NCBI GenBank assembly: GCA_032207245.1
Contig: CM063508.1
Span: forward strand, 117,947,083-118,011,082
From: Pardosa pseudoannulata
Lineage: Eukaryota; Arthropoda; Arachnida; Araneae; Lycosidae
DNA: 64,000 nucleotides
Direction of reading: 5' to 3'
In this document: positions 1 through 13,800 of the stretch, piece after piece
Layout: each line of letters begins with the position of its first letter
How positions within the stretch are numbered: position 1 is the first letter of the stretch
Notes under the pieces: model-generated
Told to the model about the DNA's origin: nothing
Database searches by the model: none
The model's input: the letters and a program-made list of their open reading frames with translations, nothing else
Translations under genes and position numbers: made by a program

Positions 1-1514
1 ACAAAAAATATACTACAATGTTATACCTTTAAACCATAACAAAGTGGATTTATAGTTGTAAAATAGTATTAAAACTTTAAAAGTTCTACAGTAGAATAAA
101 AACATAATCATATCTTCAAGAAATTATTTTACTGCATTGATAGTAAAAGTTAAAGCTTGAAACAAAATAATCAAAGATACAGTAAACAAACAAATTTCGA
201 CGAGTTCGTTGGAAACATGAATGAGTTTTTTCGTTGATAAAAATGTTAGAATATAAAATGTCGGCTCAAAGTACTAGACACGTTTCCCGCATTCCCTTCT
301 ATAAGTATAATATTTAAATTAAAGATTTGTTTAAATATAGAATTATTATGACTCGCGATCTAGTAACACACATGCTAATCGACCGGAACATTTTTTTTAT
401 TCTTCATCAATGACCTCAAGTTCTGCTCAAATACTTTAGAAATTTTAATATTTTAAAAACCATTACAAAAACTGAAGGAAAAGTAAACAAATCAGTAAAA
501 ATTCAAGAACAAAACCTACCTGGTAAAAAAAAAAACATCTGTTCCTACTTGAGGGCGACGACATTTGGCGATGGATCAATAATTTTAAGATTTGTATACA
601 AAGACATAGCAAGGAAGTTTAAGTTGAACAAAACATAAAAGTAGCCCTTAAGTTATGATAATCCAGAAATGAAATTAAAGCAGATATTTTATGAAAATTT
701 AATGAAGAAAAATCTTTTAGTTTTATCACAGATATTTCACGATTGTGTATATTGCGCCAATCAAAGCAAGCAGGTCAACCAACACAACAGACAACAGAGA
801 GATCAGCATGAAGACAAACATTAATGTTTACGTCTAGGGTGAAGAGAAAAATAACCGAAATTTTTTAAGTTGAACTATGAAAAAGTATTACGCAAATTTA
901 ATTAGTAATAATCACTATTTATATTTATCAAATGATAACTACATTCAATTGAATAAGAAAAAAGTAAAAAATAAAAAATATTAAGTTATTGTGGCAGGCT
1001 AAAATCTTTAAAATTGTTCCTAAAAATTTCCTTCAAAAATTTTCAAATTAAAAACATCATTCTTCAGATTAAATTGCGCAAAGGAACTAATGTATTCTTC
1101 AAATTAAATTAAGCAGAGGAACCATTTAATTATTGATAGAGTTTTCCTTGCGTTTCAAAATAAAATTTTTTGCTTTTTAACTTTCAGAAACGTCTATATA
1201 GAGAAATTTCTGCATGTTTTTTAATTTTGGTGGTTTTTAGTGCAGTATTTCATCTATATTGAATATTTATAACTTCTATATTCCATTTAATTGTTAAAAG
1301 TAATATCATCCATCTTTAATAATAATATATATATAGTTAATTTAGCTATCATTTGATTTTCTTTCTAAATGGATCCCTCAAAAAAGCTGTAACTGAGAAA
1401 CAAATCTGTTATCATTTTGCGTAGAGTTTTTTACGCTTGATGTTATCTTCTAGCGAGAATTCTAAAGCCCATGTGCAAGGAACTACCATTGGAAGCTATT
1501 TTGTTTTGTTATAG

Positions 1515-1516
<2 letters not shown>
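1..1516. other. No gene seen
   Basis: A+T-rich sequence with no credible reading frame, exon or element ends on either strand. Confidence 0.5.

Positions 1517-1596
<80 letters not shown>
1517..1596. repeat. (TA)n microsatellite
   Basis: An uninterrupted TA dinucleotide run of about 80 bases. Reading frames across it are low-complexity Tyr-Ile artefacts. Confidence 0.98.
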
Positions 1597-1600
<4 letters not shown>

Positions 1601-1805
1601 TAATTAAGATATTAACATTTAAAATAAAAGGAAGGCTCAACCCGCTACATCTCGTTTAAATTACTTTCATATTGTTTGTAAAAAACTGAATCACATTTTT
1701 CTTCAACCTCGTAAATTATTTTCAGAGTCTTGGAAATGCAAAGTACAAAGCTATGCCCCACACATACTGTTCCTGCCATCCAAGAAAAATTCCATTGTTT
1801 TTACG

Positions 1806-1808
<3 letters not shown>

Positions 1809-1862
<54 letters not shown>

Positions 1863-1883
1863 GTGTGTGTGTGTGTGTGTGTG
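1809..1883. repeat. Compound (TA)n(GT)n microsatellite
   Basis: About 50 bases of TA pass directly into about 23 bases of GT. Confidence 0.98.
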
Positions 1884-2278
1884 GTTAACAAGAAATAAGT
1901 TTCCCACTTCAAAGGATTCTAGAATACGGTACTCGATATTAGAAAAATTTGAACTAATGATGCGTTTGGCACTTATAAAATAAAAACAATTAGCACAAAA
2001 TCCACCAATAGGGGTGTTAGGAAACACAAAACACACTTAATGTGCTTTTTAACGCTATATAATGTAAAAAAGTAGCTTTAAAACTGCTCAATATGCCCCA
2101 CTTTGTTGTTAACATTGATACATAACATCATAGTTATGTAAAGGGGGTATTACTTACATAAAACAGTATTACCTCAGTCAGCATCATAGTCGGTATTACC
2201 TTAAAGACTTTTTAATTCATTTTTAAATAATTTTTCTGCTGTTTAAATTTTATATTTTCTTTTATTTTTGAAAGAAAT

Positions 2279-2346
2279 TGAATAGATTCTATGAAGATAG
2301 TCCACATCTGGCTTATTTTAAAAACAAACAATAAAAAATTAAATGG
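2279..2346 (+). repeat. 68-bp direct repeat, left copy
   Basis: This segment, beginning AATAGATTCTATGAAGATAG, recurs at 3643-3710 with only a handful of substitutions. The two copies bracket the LTR-like block. Confidence 0.85.
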
Positions 2347-2559
2347 TGTGAAAAAACGAACTATGATCTATGGTTTTTCCTTTTGTATTTTTTTGCAAAG
2401 TTTTTCCCTTGCCACAAGGCAACGAAAAAGGAATAACGAATTTTGTTTTCGTTTTTTGATTTCGGTTTTGAGTTGTTCTTTGAAATCTATGTATAATGTT
2501 CGTGTTTTTTTTTTTTCAGAGTTTCGTCAGAACGTTATAACTGCGTGATTTAGCGGTGT

Positions 2560-3640
2560 GTCGACATCAAAGAACTTTGCTTTAAGAGGTGGACTTGTGT
2601 GGATACAAAAGGATTGTTTTCCCCGGCACCACGATGTCTACACTGTTGTGCCCTATAGTAAAGGAACAATATGCCAGACAACACGGCACCTTCACTGACA
2701 GCCAAAAAAATGATCGCGGGAACGACAAAGGATTTGCCGCTACTCAGATGTAGCCGCTAAGAATTCCAGGGACCCCTGGCTTTGCGGCCGATGATTGTTT
2801 AACCCGGACCAATCCAGTTGGTCGAAGGTGAGGTCATCGCTAGGTGACCCAATAATGAAATTGTGGGTGAGGCCCCTCTCTTAGAGGCCCCTCCCCTAGA
2901 AAGAGACGAGAGAAGATTTTTTTTTTAGAGAAGTTAGTTAGCTAGCAACCAGCTAATTCAGAGGTCGCCTTGACCAGTCTCTCTACCGGAGAGTTTTTTG
3001 CTATAATCCCTCCTTGAGATATTTTCTTTAAGGAGTAGCCGGCATCGGCTAACTCGGAGGTCGCCTCGACCAGTCTCTCCATCGGAGAGTTTTATTTAGT
3101 GAAATCCCGTCTTGGGATATATCTCTTGCTGAGATTAAAGCGATACCCTGTGCTTTGGGTTTCCTTTTTCTAATATAATCCTCTTCAGGATTGTTTGCAA
3201 TTCTTCAGAACTAACTGTGCTTAGATCTCCTACCTATACTTCAGAGAACTTTCGAGAGAGCTACGAATTGTTTCTTCCGTCTAATCATCCATATTTCGGC
3301 AGAGACTGAATTTAGTTTAGGTACCCGTTTCTACTAAGGCCTACGTGTACTAATCACTTACCTGTGGTTAGAAATTGTTTTTTTATAGTGGTGAAATGAT
3401 GTATATAGCAGAAGAGTAAATTCATTATTCAAGATACACCTGATTCTTCCTTGTGTCACCTGAAACTGGGACCGAATACGTTACAAGTGTTAAATAAATG
3501 TTTTATCCGTAGCGGATGGCTTCTTCTTTAAATTGTGTTCTGAAGAATATATATTTCCAGTGCTTCCCACGGAATCCGAGGGTGAAGTGGTAAAAGACTT
3601 AATATTATTTTTTCGATCATGCTCTTCCCTCAAGTTCGAA
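2560..3640 (+). mobile_element. LTR-like retroelement block
   Basis: This is a GC-richer island in A+T-rich DNA with no long frame. It opens near TGTCGACATC, has an AATAAA near 3493, and contains an internal duplication: GAGGTCGCCTTGACCAGTCT near 2961 and GAGGTCGCCTCGACCAGTCT near 3059. The arrangement fits a solo LTR of a Gypsy/BEL-type element. I could not fix the ends or a target duplication. Confidence 0.45.
2940..3120 (+). repeat. Two tandem ~98-bp units inside the LTR-like block
   Basis: Each unit reads CTAA(T/C)TC(A/G)GAGGTCGCC, then GACCAGTCTCTC, then CGGAGAGTTTT, then a CTTGAGATAT/CTTGGGATAT end. The second starts about 98 bases after the first. Confidence 0.8.
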
Positions 3641-3642
3641 AT

Positions 3643-3710
3643 TAAATAGATTCTGTGAAGATAGTCCACAGCTGGTTTATTTTAAAAACAGGCAATACAA
3701 AATTAAATGG
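3643..3710 (+). repeat. 68-bp direct repeat, right copy
   Basis: It begins AATAGATTCTGTGAAGATAG and matches 2279-2346 in the same orientation, about 1364 bases away. Confidence 0.85.
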
Positions 3711-4227
3711 ACTGTATATAATGAGAAGAGAGGGTGCTAGACATGTCTTAACTCTATTACTCAAATAGCGGTTCTCCCGAACAACAAAACAAATAAAACA
3801 GGGGGTTCAAGAAGAACCCTCTACTGATACTTGATAGCATTTAACAGTAATTAATATTTAAAATATACAGATACCACAAAAGATTACTAAGTTTCAAAAC
3901 GTAATATATTCAAGATTATTACACGTGCAAATAAATGACACATGAAAGTAACTACAATATCACCAATTTTCTGCACCATATAATTTTTCTTTGTGTACTC
4001 ATTGAGTCACACGGCATCAGATTGCAGAATATGAATCGCTTTGTGTGGGCTTCTATATTTTTGCGAGAAAACAGTAACTGGTGCAAATTACCTGAATATG
4101 TTGTTGTTATGTTTAATTCCTCAACTGGCTACTAATTTCAGGAATTTTTCATTTTACCAAGATAGAGGCACCCCTTTATTTAGGCAACATTTAAATTTAT
4201 CAATGCCTCTAAAATGAACGTCCGCAT

Positions 4228-4431
4228 AGGTGGATCGGGCGTATTGGTGAGGATAACATCGCTTTGTCCCCTTTTTTCAGGCCATCTGATTTAAAGCCTT
4301 TTGACATCTTCTTATGGGTGGGGCATTAAGGACTTTGTTTATCTTCTACTACCTAAAGCATTATCAGAGTTTAGGTAATGGATCAATGCTGCAGTGAGGA
4401 CCATAAACAGCAGGACGTTACAAAATATATG
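4228..4431 (+). pseudogene. DDE transposase C-terminal fragment (Tc1/mariner-like), broken
   Basis: The translation reads RWIGRIGEDNIALSPFF, then PSDLKPFDIFLWVG, then after a +1/-1 frame change DFVYLLLPKALSEFR, a stop at 4376, and WINAAVRTINSRTLQNI. The pattern PSDLxPxDxFLWG with RTI near the end is typical of arthropod DDE transposases. It carries a frameshift and stops, so it is dead. Its ends were not found. Confidence 0.7.
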
Positions 4432-6479
4432 AAAGTAATTCAACTACCTCTTGAACGTATGTCGTGTAATTCAAGGGACACGCATAGAACATTTATAAAG
4501 TGTGCAGAAAATTTGCTGAGTTTGTGGTTATTTTTATGTATTTGTACTTCTAATACTTATATTACCTCTACAATGCTTATATATAGTAATTAAAAAATCT
4601 TTGTTGTGGTAGACCATTATTACAATCTTGGTTCTCTCGTATTCTTATTATATATATTAGGTCCCCCTATTAGGCTAATCGGGTATTACATCTTAATGTA
4701 CGTTTAGATCACTCGACTGCGGTGAAACCGGGTCTAAGTGGAGGTCTTTTAGGCGTGCAAAGCAAATAGTAATTATATTTTAAACTTGGACGAATATCAT
4801 GTATATATAAAAAATGTTCATCTGGTGAAAACTAAAGACAATTAAGTCTACCCTTATTCCAGTCGATAATATGTAATAATATCTGAAATACAGTATAATT
4901 AAGTGTGAATTATCCGCTGGTTAATTTTAATCAATAATGATATGATTGGAACTAAAAGCACTTCTTAGTTTGTTACAATATTTTATTTTAACAGTGTTTT
5001 CGACCCTTTGGAAAGTGACTGGACGTGATATCTTTGGATACAGTTCTTTCTTTCTCAAAGTTATATATATATTGTCATTTGTGCGTAGACTTGAACAATT
5101 TTAAATACTGTTGAGGGTGATAGTTGGATCTTGTGAATGATGATTCTTTTTTATAAAAAACTCTACGGATATGACTTGGATTGTAAAGAAGTTCATATTT
5201 ATTCTCTTCGGTAAAATATAAATAAATAAAAAAAAAACTAATTGGCTAGTACTAATACTAATTGCATTTAGTATTAGTAAGTACAGAAAAACAGTTCGAG
5301 CATGAAAAATTAGGCATTCATTGATTGATTAGTGTTAGAGTTTTTCTGTATAATATCTTGAGTTGACTTTTCGCTCTATAATACACAAAGTAGATTCTAC
5401 CACTACATTGGTTAATTCTCTTATTGTGTAGGGTTATGTATGTTTTCTAGAGCTTTAACATTTGTTTTCAATAGAAAGAATCACTCAGCATGTGAATCCT
5501 CACCAAAGAAAATCTTCTTTTAAGAAATTATACGTCATAACTAAGATGATTACATTGTTTCTGTTTATTGAAATATATAGGCCGAGTCTCACCAAAGCTG
5601 ATTAAAGCTAATCGTATGTTAAAAATGTATATTACTCTTAATCGTTGTTTAATTTTAATCAAAGAAGGTCGAGATTCCAGGCCTTCAAGGGGGAAAACTT
5701 TTTCTTATTTTACTCAAAGCATGGAGTGATAACTCTTCAGGTCATAGCTGGTCAATCCTTTCAAAGGATAAATTCTGCATATTTTCTGTGATGAAAACAC
5801 ACAAGAGGAGTATAATCAGTTTTTCATTAGCTTTATCGTTAAAAGATTAAATAGATTTGGTATTGAAACACAAAGTATATAAATGTTATCCAATAAAAGT
5901 TTCTTTCTTCCCCAAACACTGGAAAGTTAATCATAGTGACCAGACTTGATCATATTCACAAATGAACTAATTAGAGGTTAATTACAGTATAACTTCATTA
6001 TTATTGATCTTGGGTTTAATCTAACTAATCATGATGAGATTTAAGATATTTAACATCATACATACCCTATTTTCCTATTTTTGAGTGACGTCAGAGACAC
6101 TCCTTTGTATTTTTTAAGTATCTTTTACACATAGTGCTTCTTTTATAGGCTGAAGACTAAAAATATTCTGTATAAATGAATTAGGTTCAGTAGAGCTGAT
6201 TACAGAAAGTACTTTAAATTGCAAAAGTTTATAAATTGACATATTTCTTGATTACAGTAATTTTAAGCATGCGTTATTGCCGGTATGTGAACAAAGTTAT
6301 GTGCTGAACCATTTTTTTTTTTTTAACATGTGTAATTCTTATGATCATTATTATAACCTTAAGGACTAGAATTTAAAAAGTATCATTCTCATTTATCTCC
6401 ATTACACAATTTAATTTGAAAATCAAGAAGCCAGGTTTAATTACATAAATTTGCTTTAAATCTACTAAATTCTACATGC
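4432..6479. other. Upstream intergenic DNA, no gene seen
   Basis: A+T-rich sequence. The only structures I note are a GC-richer patch near 4660-4760 of unknown origin and a hairpin at 5249-5284. Confidence 0.45.
5249..5284. repeat. Short inverted repeat
   Basis: GTACTAATACTAA pairs with TTAGTATTAGTAAGTAC across a 6-base loop, with one bulge. Confidence 0.75.
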
Positions 6480-6848
6480 CTCTCTACCCTTTACTGAGAA
6501 AGCGCATGCGCAGTTTGCAATTTCATGTTTCCTTTGCTTCCTGCCCGTTTCTCCATCAGAAGCAGAGATTGCTGGATACCCCTCGCGCGAGTGTTCTGCG
6601 TTGTTCCATTGTTACCATTCATTTTGTAAACTAATGCTTGTATGCGAATTACTTTTTATTCGTTATTCCGGCTTCTAAAAATGGAAAAATAAATTGTCTC
6701 TTACACATGATATACTTCTGTAAGGATTGACGATTATATTTCGAGAACCAAAGAGATAACGTGATCTATTGTTATTCGCACAACTTTCATTTCTTAGTCT
6801 ATCTTAATCAAACTTGTAGATTAACTATTAGACACATATATTTATATA
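6480..6848 (+). promoter_or_regulatory. Probable TBPL1 promoter and 5' leader with NRF1-type palindrome
   Basis: This stretch is clearly richer in G+C than its surroundings. It carries the palindrome GCGCATGCGC (6502-6511), which matches the core NRF1 site, plus a nearby CTCGCGCGAG palindrome (around 6581-6590) and GGAAG/CTTCC ETS-like words. No TATA box stands out. The transcription start and any 5' untranslated intron cannot be fixed from sequence alone. Confidence 0.55.
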
Positions 6849-7133
6849 ATGACGACTTTTAGCGGGGGAAATGGTGTATCCTATGGTAATCATTATTTGC
6901 ATCAGGATTTGCATGCTAATGCACAAACTTTAGTCAACAATAGTACACTTATTAATAAATGTGATGAGAACAACGCCAATGAACAAATAGGTGTAGAGTC
7001 CTCTAATGAGGATACGCCTGTGTTGGACATAGTAATTAATAATGTGGTATGTAGCTTTAGCGTAAGATGTCATTTGAATCTCCGACAAATTGCATTAAGA
7101 GGAGCAAATGTAGAGTATAGAAGAGAAAATGGA
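6849..7133 (+). CDS. TBPL1: TBPL1 coding exon 1 (residues 1-95)
   Basis: It opens with ATG and ends GGA before the donor GTAAGT, phase 0. The first ~55 residues are polar, rich in Asn and Gln, and have no match I recognise. From VLDIVINNVVCSF the TBP-like core begins and continues through the RCHLNLRQIALRGANVEYRR block. Confidence 0.93.
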
Positions 7134-10100
7134 GTAAGTAGACTTTTTTTGTCTCTTGTAACATGTCATGAATTGTAAATTTCATGCCTTTAAATTAATA
7201 TGATATGATCAGATTTGAAAAAATGTTTCATTTTACATTACTATATGTTTAGAGGTTCATTTTAATTATTAAATTGATATCTTAAATTTTAAGTTTTTTA
7301 TTCAGAGTTACATTTTGTTTTATTAATCCATCTGTACTTTATATTAATTTATTTTCTCTTCTTTAATAAATCATGTTTATAATCAATTTATTAAAGTTTT
7401 TAAAATTCGTTTTTTGAGTCATTTTTTATGTGATAGGGAAACTAGCAAAAAAAGTGAAAAAAATAATTTACTAAAGTTTTTGCTGCTTTTATACTTTATT
7501 TAATGTACTTCTGTTATACTATTAAAGTTTCATTTCAATGTTCTTAAACTTAGTATTCTGTCTTGCATGAATAATTTATAATACCCACAAGTAAAAATTT
7601 CACTGTGTTTATTAGGTGATTTCCTAATGCTAAGTACTAATACAATAGCTATATTTACATTGTACAGCTCTAAATAAACACATAATGGGTTAGGTAAGGG
7701 GATAATTTTCTTTTGTTCAATTCTAATTATTATTTTATTATAAGTTCTTGCTCATTTCTTTCACTACATAATGAATATTTTATAACAATAAGTTATAAAA
7801 TATAGTTTTTCTTCACATTTGCATATTATCTTTATCCTTTCATTATCTTGTTAATTGTTAAAGGAGGTATCATGGGACATTGTATTAAATCGACCTTCTG
7901 CTGAAGCTTTTTACAAAGAATTTGTGTTTAAAATTTCTCATTCTTTAGTTTATTCATGTTGTTGAAAGTAAATTGTTTTATCAATGGTTATTTTTCATGG
8001 CAGTGTAAAATTTGTGGATTTTGAATATTTTTATATGAATATATATATGTATATATATATATATATATCATCATTAAAAAGTAAATTTTTACAGTTGTAA
8101 TTTCTTTGACAAATTAATCTTAAATAACTCATGATCTAAGTCACTAAGTTAGTAAATTTTTCTACATTAATGTTAAGTTGGTTATGATAAGTATTATATT
8201 TTGTCATAATGTTATTTTTATAGTTTTATGTATTTCTGATTAAGGAAAAAAAATATTAGATTAGTAGCTGTCGCTCTTAAATTTGCAAATATTGACATTC
8301 ATTTATTGATGTAGTAATATTATTTAAGGTACTTTTTTTATTTTGTGTTACATTTTGCTTTACTTTTGATGGACATAGAATAAAAATATATTGTTCATGG
8401 TTATTTTTAGATGGTGACTATGAAAATTCGAAAACCTCTCACAACTGCCAGCATTTGGTCATCAGGTCGAGTTACATGCACTGGTGCCACAAGGTACTTT
8501 TCATTTTTGTTTCATATTTGTTTTGCATTTATGATTAATATTAATGTTTTAATTTCTTTGTTACATCACAATAGAAATTATTTTTATCCTTTGATAAATT
8601 CAACTTTTGTTTAATTTATATTAAAAAATCTGTATTGCTCCTATCGAATTTTACCCACATTAGTTTAAAAGCTGATTTATTTATAGAGTGTATTTCTGTT
8701 TATTTTACTATGAAATGAGTTTAATTGCTTATTTATACTGAATGAATAAAAATTAAGTATATAGATCAATAATTCATATCTATTGTGCATGCTGTCTAAA
8801 ATTGCATGCTGTATTTGGTGATATAGACATTTACATCAGATGTCAGTATTTTAATCAAACTAGTTAATATGATATAAGGGTTTTTGTTATTAATTTATTA
8901 AGAGGTAGGTAATCTGCTTAAATATTGATATTCCTTTTTCAAAATTGTAAATTACTTATTTTGATCATTCCTTTCTTTTAAACAATTCATAATAATCTTT
9001 TTCTTAAAATTTCATTAAAATTTATGTGCAAAATTTCAATGCTCTCATAGCACATTAAGATACAGTTCTTTTTGGATTTTTAAATAATTCTATAAATTTT
9101 AAAATAACTTTTGAGTAATGTATAATATATTCATGGTGACATATTTAATTTCAGTGATGCTGATGCAAAAAAAGCTTCAAGGAAATTTGCAAGGATTCTG
9201 CAGCTACTAGGATATCCAGTCAAATTTTCAAATTACAGAGTTGTTAATGTATTAGGTACCTGTATTATGCCATTTGGTATTAATTTGAATAAATTTGCTG
9301 AGAGACATAGAGGTATTGCTAGGTGAGTAATTAATGTATTGTTTGCATCTTTTGGTAAATTAAATCCACTTATATTAATCTTTCCCATACTCTTAATAAA
9401 AAATTATAACCATTTTATAATTTGATATATTTAAAATGTTATTGTAGGTCAGTAGTTTGCAAACAATAAATTCTAACCCCCAGAGGGATTGAGAAATTTT
9501 TTTTAGATAAATAAATTGATTTTTTTGACAAAGCATAAGGCATTTCTTTGACAAGTAGGAGGTACCAGTAAAATAGTAAAATAAAACTGTACTAGCTACT
9601 ATGTGGCTAGTATGGTCACTTTTGGTTATATATTTATTTTCCAAAAGATCTCAGTGGAATATGGCAAGAGGAAAAAAGAATTACCATTACCTGTTATCAT
9701 AAATATACATTATTAGTAGATGGAGGGAACTTAACCAAAAAATTTATACATTGTTCAATTCTCTGCATGTCTTGATTCAAAACAGTGTGATTAACAACTT
9801 ATTACAACCCTAATTCAAGACACATTACAGAAGTGGAAGTAAATATTTATTATTTGATTTTTTGATTACTGTGCATCTAAACAATTTGATACACATAATT
9901 CATATTTAAAGGATGTGATTTCTATTAATGCACACATTGTAACTCTTGCAGTTTTAAATTGCAGATAGCTGCTAATGTTTACATCTGGTTTATGGAACTG
10001 CTGCCATTCAGATTGTAAAAATAATGTTGATTTTGGTTGGTTTTGGGTGTTATGGTCTACTATTTTGCTACAATAGGGTTAAATCAATATTGGGGCTCAT

Positions 10101-10778
10101 ACCAATATGTTTTTAAAAAAGATTGTTTACAAAAATAGAGCTTTGATTTTCTACCTTGTGATTGCTAAGAAATGCTAAAAAATTGTAACTTTTGTAAAAT
10201 TGTGTTAAATTTTTTTATTTTTTGATGAGTTTTAGCTTTATCCTAACAACTTCACTCTTGTTAGGTTTTATTAACTAATGAACTTAAGAGTTACTTGATT
10301 TTAAATGAAAGCATGTCCTGTGGGTATCAATGATATGCTTCTTTGTTGAGTTTGCTGTTACTGTTCTTTTACGTTGATCAGACTGTGAAATAGTTTTGTT
10401 GCATTTAAGATCTAACAAAATTGTGCAATTTTAGCAGTATTCTGAGGATTAAAGTAGAAGATTAAGAAAGTAAAATCTTTAATTTTGGAAAAGCTTTGGG
10501 TCAGTTTAAATAAAAATAAAAGAACTTAACCTAATAGTTTTAAAAAATAAATTTAATAATTCATTTCAAAATTCTTTTGTTATTTGTGTCATTCCTTATT
10601 TTATTTGTTTATTTTTTTAAGTTTGAAAAAAATTAAAGTATTAACTTTTGGGTATATGTGTGTGCTTATGTGTATAATACATTTTAACAGTTGTTAGTAA
10701 TTATTGTATTTATAATTTTCACATGGTACCATTTGTTATATTTAAATTTTAAAAGTTTTTTTAACCTGATGTTTTATC

Positions 10779-10839
<61 letters not shown>

Positions 10840-13800
10840 CATTTTACATTGACTTCATTCACCTCCACTTTCTCTCTTTTAAGTACTATGATCAAATTAG
10901 AATTACAATGTTTCAGATTTGTTACAAAGATAAAAGGAAAATAGTAAAAGATAATTCTATTTAATCCTTTTTGATTGTAGCAACATGTAGTTAATTATTT
11001 TTCAATTATTTATTTTTGTTTAAATTTTAGTTATGAACCTGAATTACACCCAGGTGCAACCTATAAAATCAAAGAGCTTAAAGCAACTTTAAAAATATTT
11101 ACTACTGGAAGTATTACAATTACAGGTAAGGATCTAGGATTGTTCATTAGAATTGATTTAAAATTGTATGTTTTTGCTGTTTATTTACTGGACAATTATT
11201 CATATTTTGAAATTGTTAATGTGCTATACTTTACTGATCTTGATTTTTACTGAAATATCTTTATTTTTAACTAAACAATAACAAAAAGTAACAAAAGAAC
11301 TTTTATAGAAAAATTGTTAGGCATTTCTAACAGTTCTATAAATTTAGTTTAATTTTTGGAAGTGTGCTCAAACTTTATTTTTAAAAGTTAAGTCTATAAA
11401 AATTTGCTGAAGCGAGACATACAAATTGACAGTTGTATTTTAGTTAAGTAGAAGTTTAAACTATATGGAATAGTGGAATATAGTGGAAGTTTATTATATT
11501 AATGTTTTCATGTGCTATTTCTAATGTTATTATCGCTTCTTAAAAAGCTTTTACAAAATGTTCACATCTTTTTCATTGTTTATAAATATAAAACTATTAA
11601 ATAAATTTTTAAAGCACTGGTATTTAAATAAGCACAAAAACAAATGAAAGTTAAAACATTGATTTGATGTCAGATTCAAAAAGAAAGTCCTGAAAGAAAC
11701 CTGATTTGGTTAAAAATTTAATTACTAAATAGAAGGATACTTATTTAAAATTTAGTTTTCATTTGCAAATGCTGAGATATGAGTTTCTGTGTATTCTAAT
11801 GCTGCTGGTAGCACCCTTTTTTCATGTAGTGAAACAATAACGCTTAAAAAATTCATAAAGAGTAAAAGAAAGTACTGATTTAATTCACTAATTTAACACT
11901 AGAGCTTCAAGAGGGGTCATTTTGACCCAAATTTTTTTTGTTTTCTTAAGATTTTTTTTTCAGATGGTAATAACAGAAATAATATACTCATTAAAGTATA
12001 TTTTTAAAATTTATCCTTATAAATATTTTTGTAAAAAATATTTCTCTTATTACTATCTGAAAAAAATATAAATCTATTAAGATAACACAAAATAGTTTTT
12101 AGGTCAAAATGACCCCTCCTGTGGGTCTAGTGTTAAAAAAAATTCTAATGGTTTAAATCAGAGGCTCCTTTTTCCAAACTACTGCCCCCTTTTTACAAAG
12201 AAAAAATAATCGAACACTCCACCTTTCTTAATTGTTAATTATACCAGATATAAGTATATGTAAAATGTTTTGTTGTATTTTATATACACCTATTATATTT
12301 TTCTGCTTGTCTATTAAAAATTGTAAAGTAGAAATTAGTTGGGCTATCAAATGTAGTAAAAAAATGTTTATTAAAATTTAAAAATAAGCCTAAAATAAAT
12401 GAGAAATAAAAAATGTAATGGCAGAGTCTTTTGGAGTCTAAAAAATTGTCTGGTTCCAATTTTAACAGCATTTGTAAATCATCATGTTCAGTGATATGCA
12501 GTGTTTCTTTTCTTAGACAGTAAATTAGCAACTGCACTGAACCCATGCTTAAATACAATGAAGGAATTGCAATTAAAAATATCTGTACTGTAGCTCACAA
12601 TCTAGGGTAGAAAACTGGTATTAACTTTTGAAGCCAGAACTCTTGGTTTCCTATTGTCAACCTAAGAAATAAAACATGAAATTAAGTTGCTATCAACCAA
12701 CCCATTATATATGTATAAAAGTAATTTAACTTAGATATGCTTCATTTTCCTTATTAAAATGAGGAAAATTCAAATATGAATTCTCCTCGTTTTATTCATT
12801 CATGTTTGAATTTTATTCATATGAAAATTCAAATATGAATGAATAAATGTGAAATTCATCCATTTCACATACTTTGAAATAGTCTATGTTGCTTTGTAAA
12901 TCAACAATAACTAAATTACAAACTGAAGTATAGTTGGGAGAGTTAGAGATAGTTAATAATAGCTATAAAGTCATGTGTAGTCTCTTTTATATATAATATA
13001 ATATAGGGGAGACTGGGGCACCTTGGGACACTTTTAAGTTAAACATTTTTATGAATTTTTTTAAAGCTAATTTAAAAAAATAAGTATGCATGCATACATT
13101 GTCATCATATCTGCTTCTTATAAACATTAAATCTACTTAATATCTCATTTAGTTAAAGAGTAATAAAAGAAATAAAATACCTTTCCAATGTCCCAACCTG
13201 CCTCACTGTATGGGGTAGGTTGGGACACTAAATAACAAATACAAAATACTGTTCAAATTATTTTTATTACCTGTTATAAAAGAGAAATGGCTGAAAATTG
13301 TTCAAGTTAATACATTTTTTTAACACATCTTATATTTGATGTCAACAAATTGAACCAACAAATGAAGAGAAATAGATTTAGCATGTCTTTTCATGAAGCC
13401 AAGGTACCAAACTACACCAGCTTTTTCTTCCCGAATCCAATTTGGCAAAATATTTTTATTAGCAGCTAGAGAAAACTGAAATGCAAGAGTTCTAAATTCA
13501 CTTACTGTTAGCCCATAGTGAAGTTTTGAAGCCTGTAATAAAATACTAACATTATCTTTTCTTCCTCACTAAAAATTTGGCGACTTTTTATATTTGACTA
13601 GTATTTAAAGCCTGTTGTGGATTAAGATTTGCTTTTGAATTTAAGTATATAGCGGCTAAGGGTACTTTTGCTTACACAAAAGGTTCTTGTTGCTTCTCTT
13701 ACAGACAATACACCAGCCAGAACTTTTTCTGCAGCTGATTCAAGCATATTTGCATTTACAGCAGAATACTTTCTGTTTGTTTTTGTTGTTCTCACCATTT

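Noticed and set aside
9393..9644. Short hAT-like text (CAGTAGTTTGCAAAC) in TBPL1 intron 3
   Set aside because: I could not find a second end or target duplication, so it was not listed as an element.
12156..12195. CAGAGGCTCCTTTTTCCAAAC as a hAT tip
   Set aside because: A single short similarity right after the foldback element, with no partner end.
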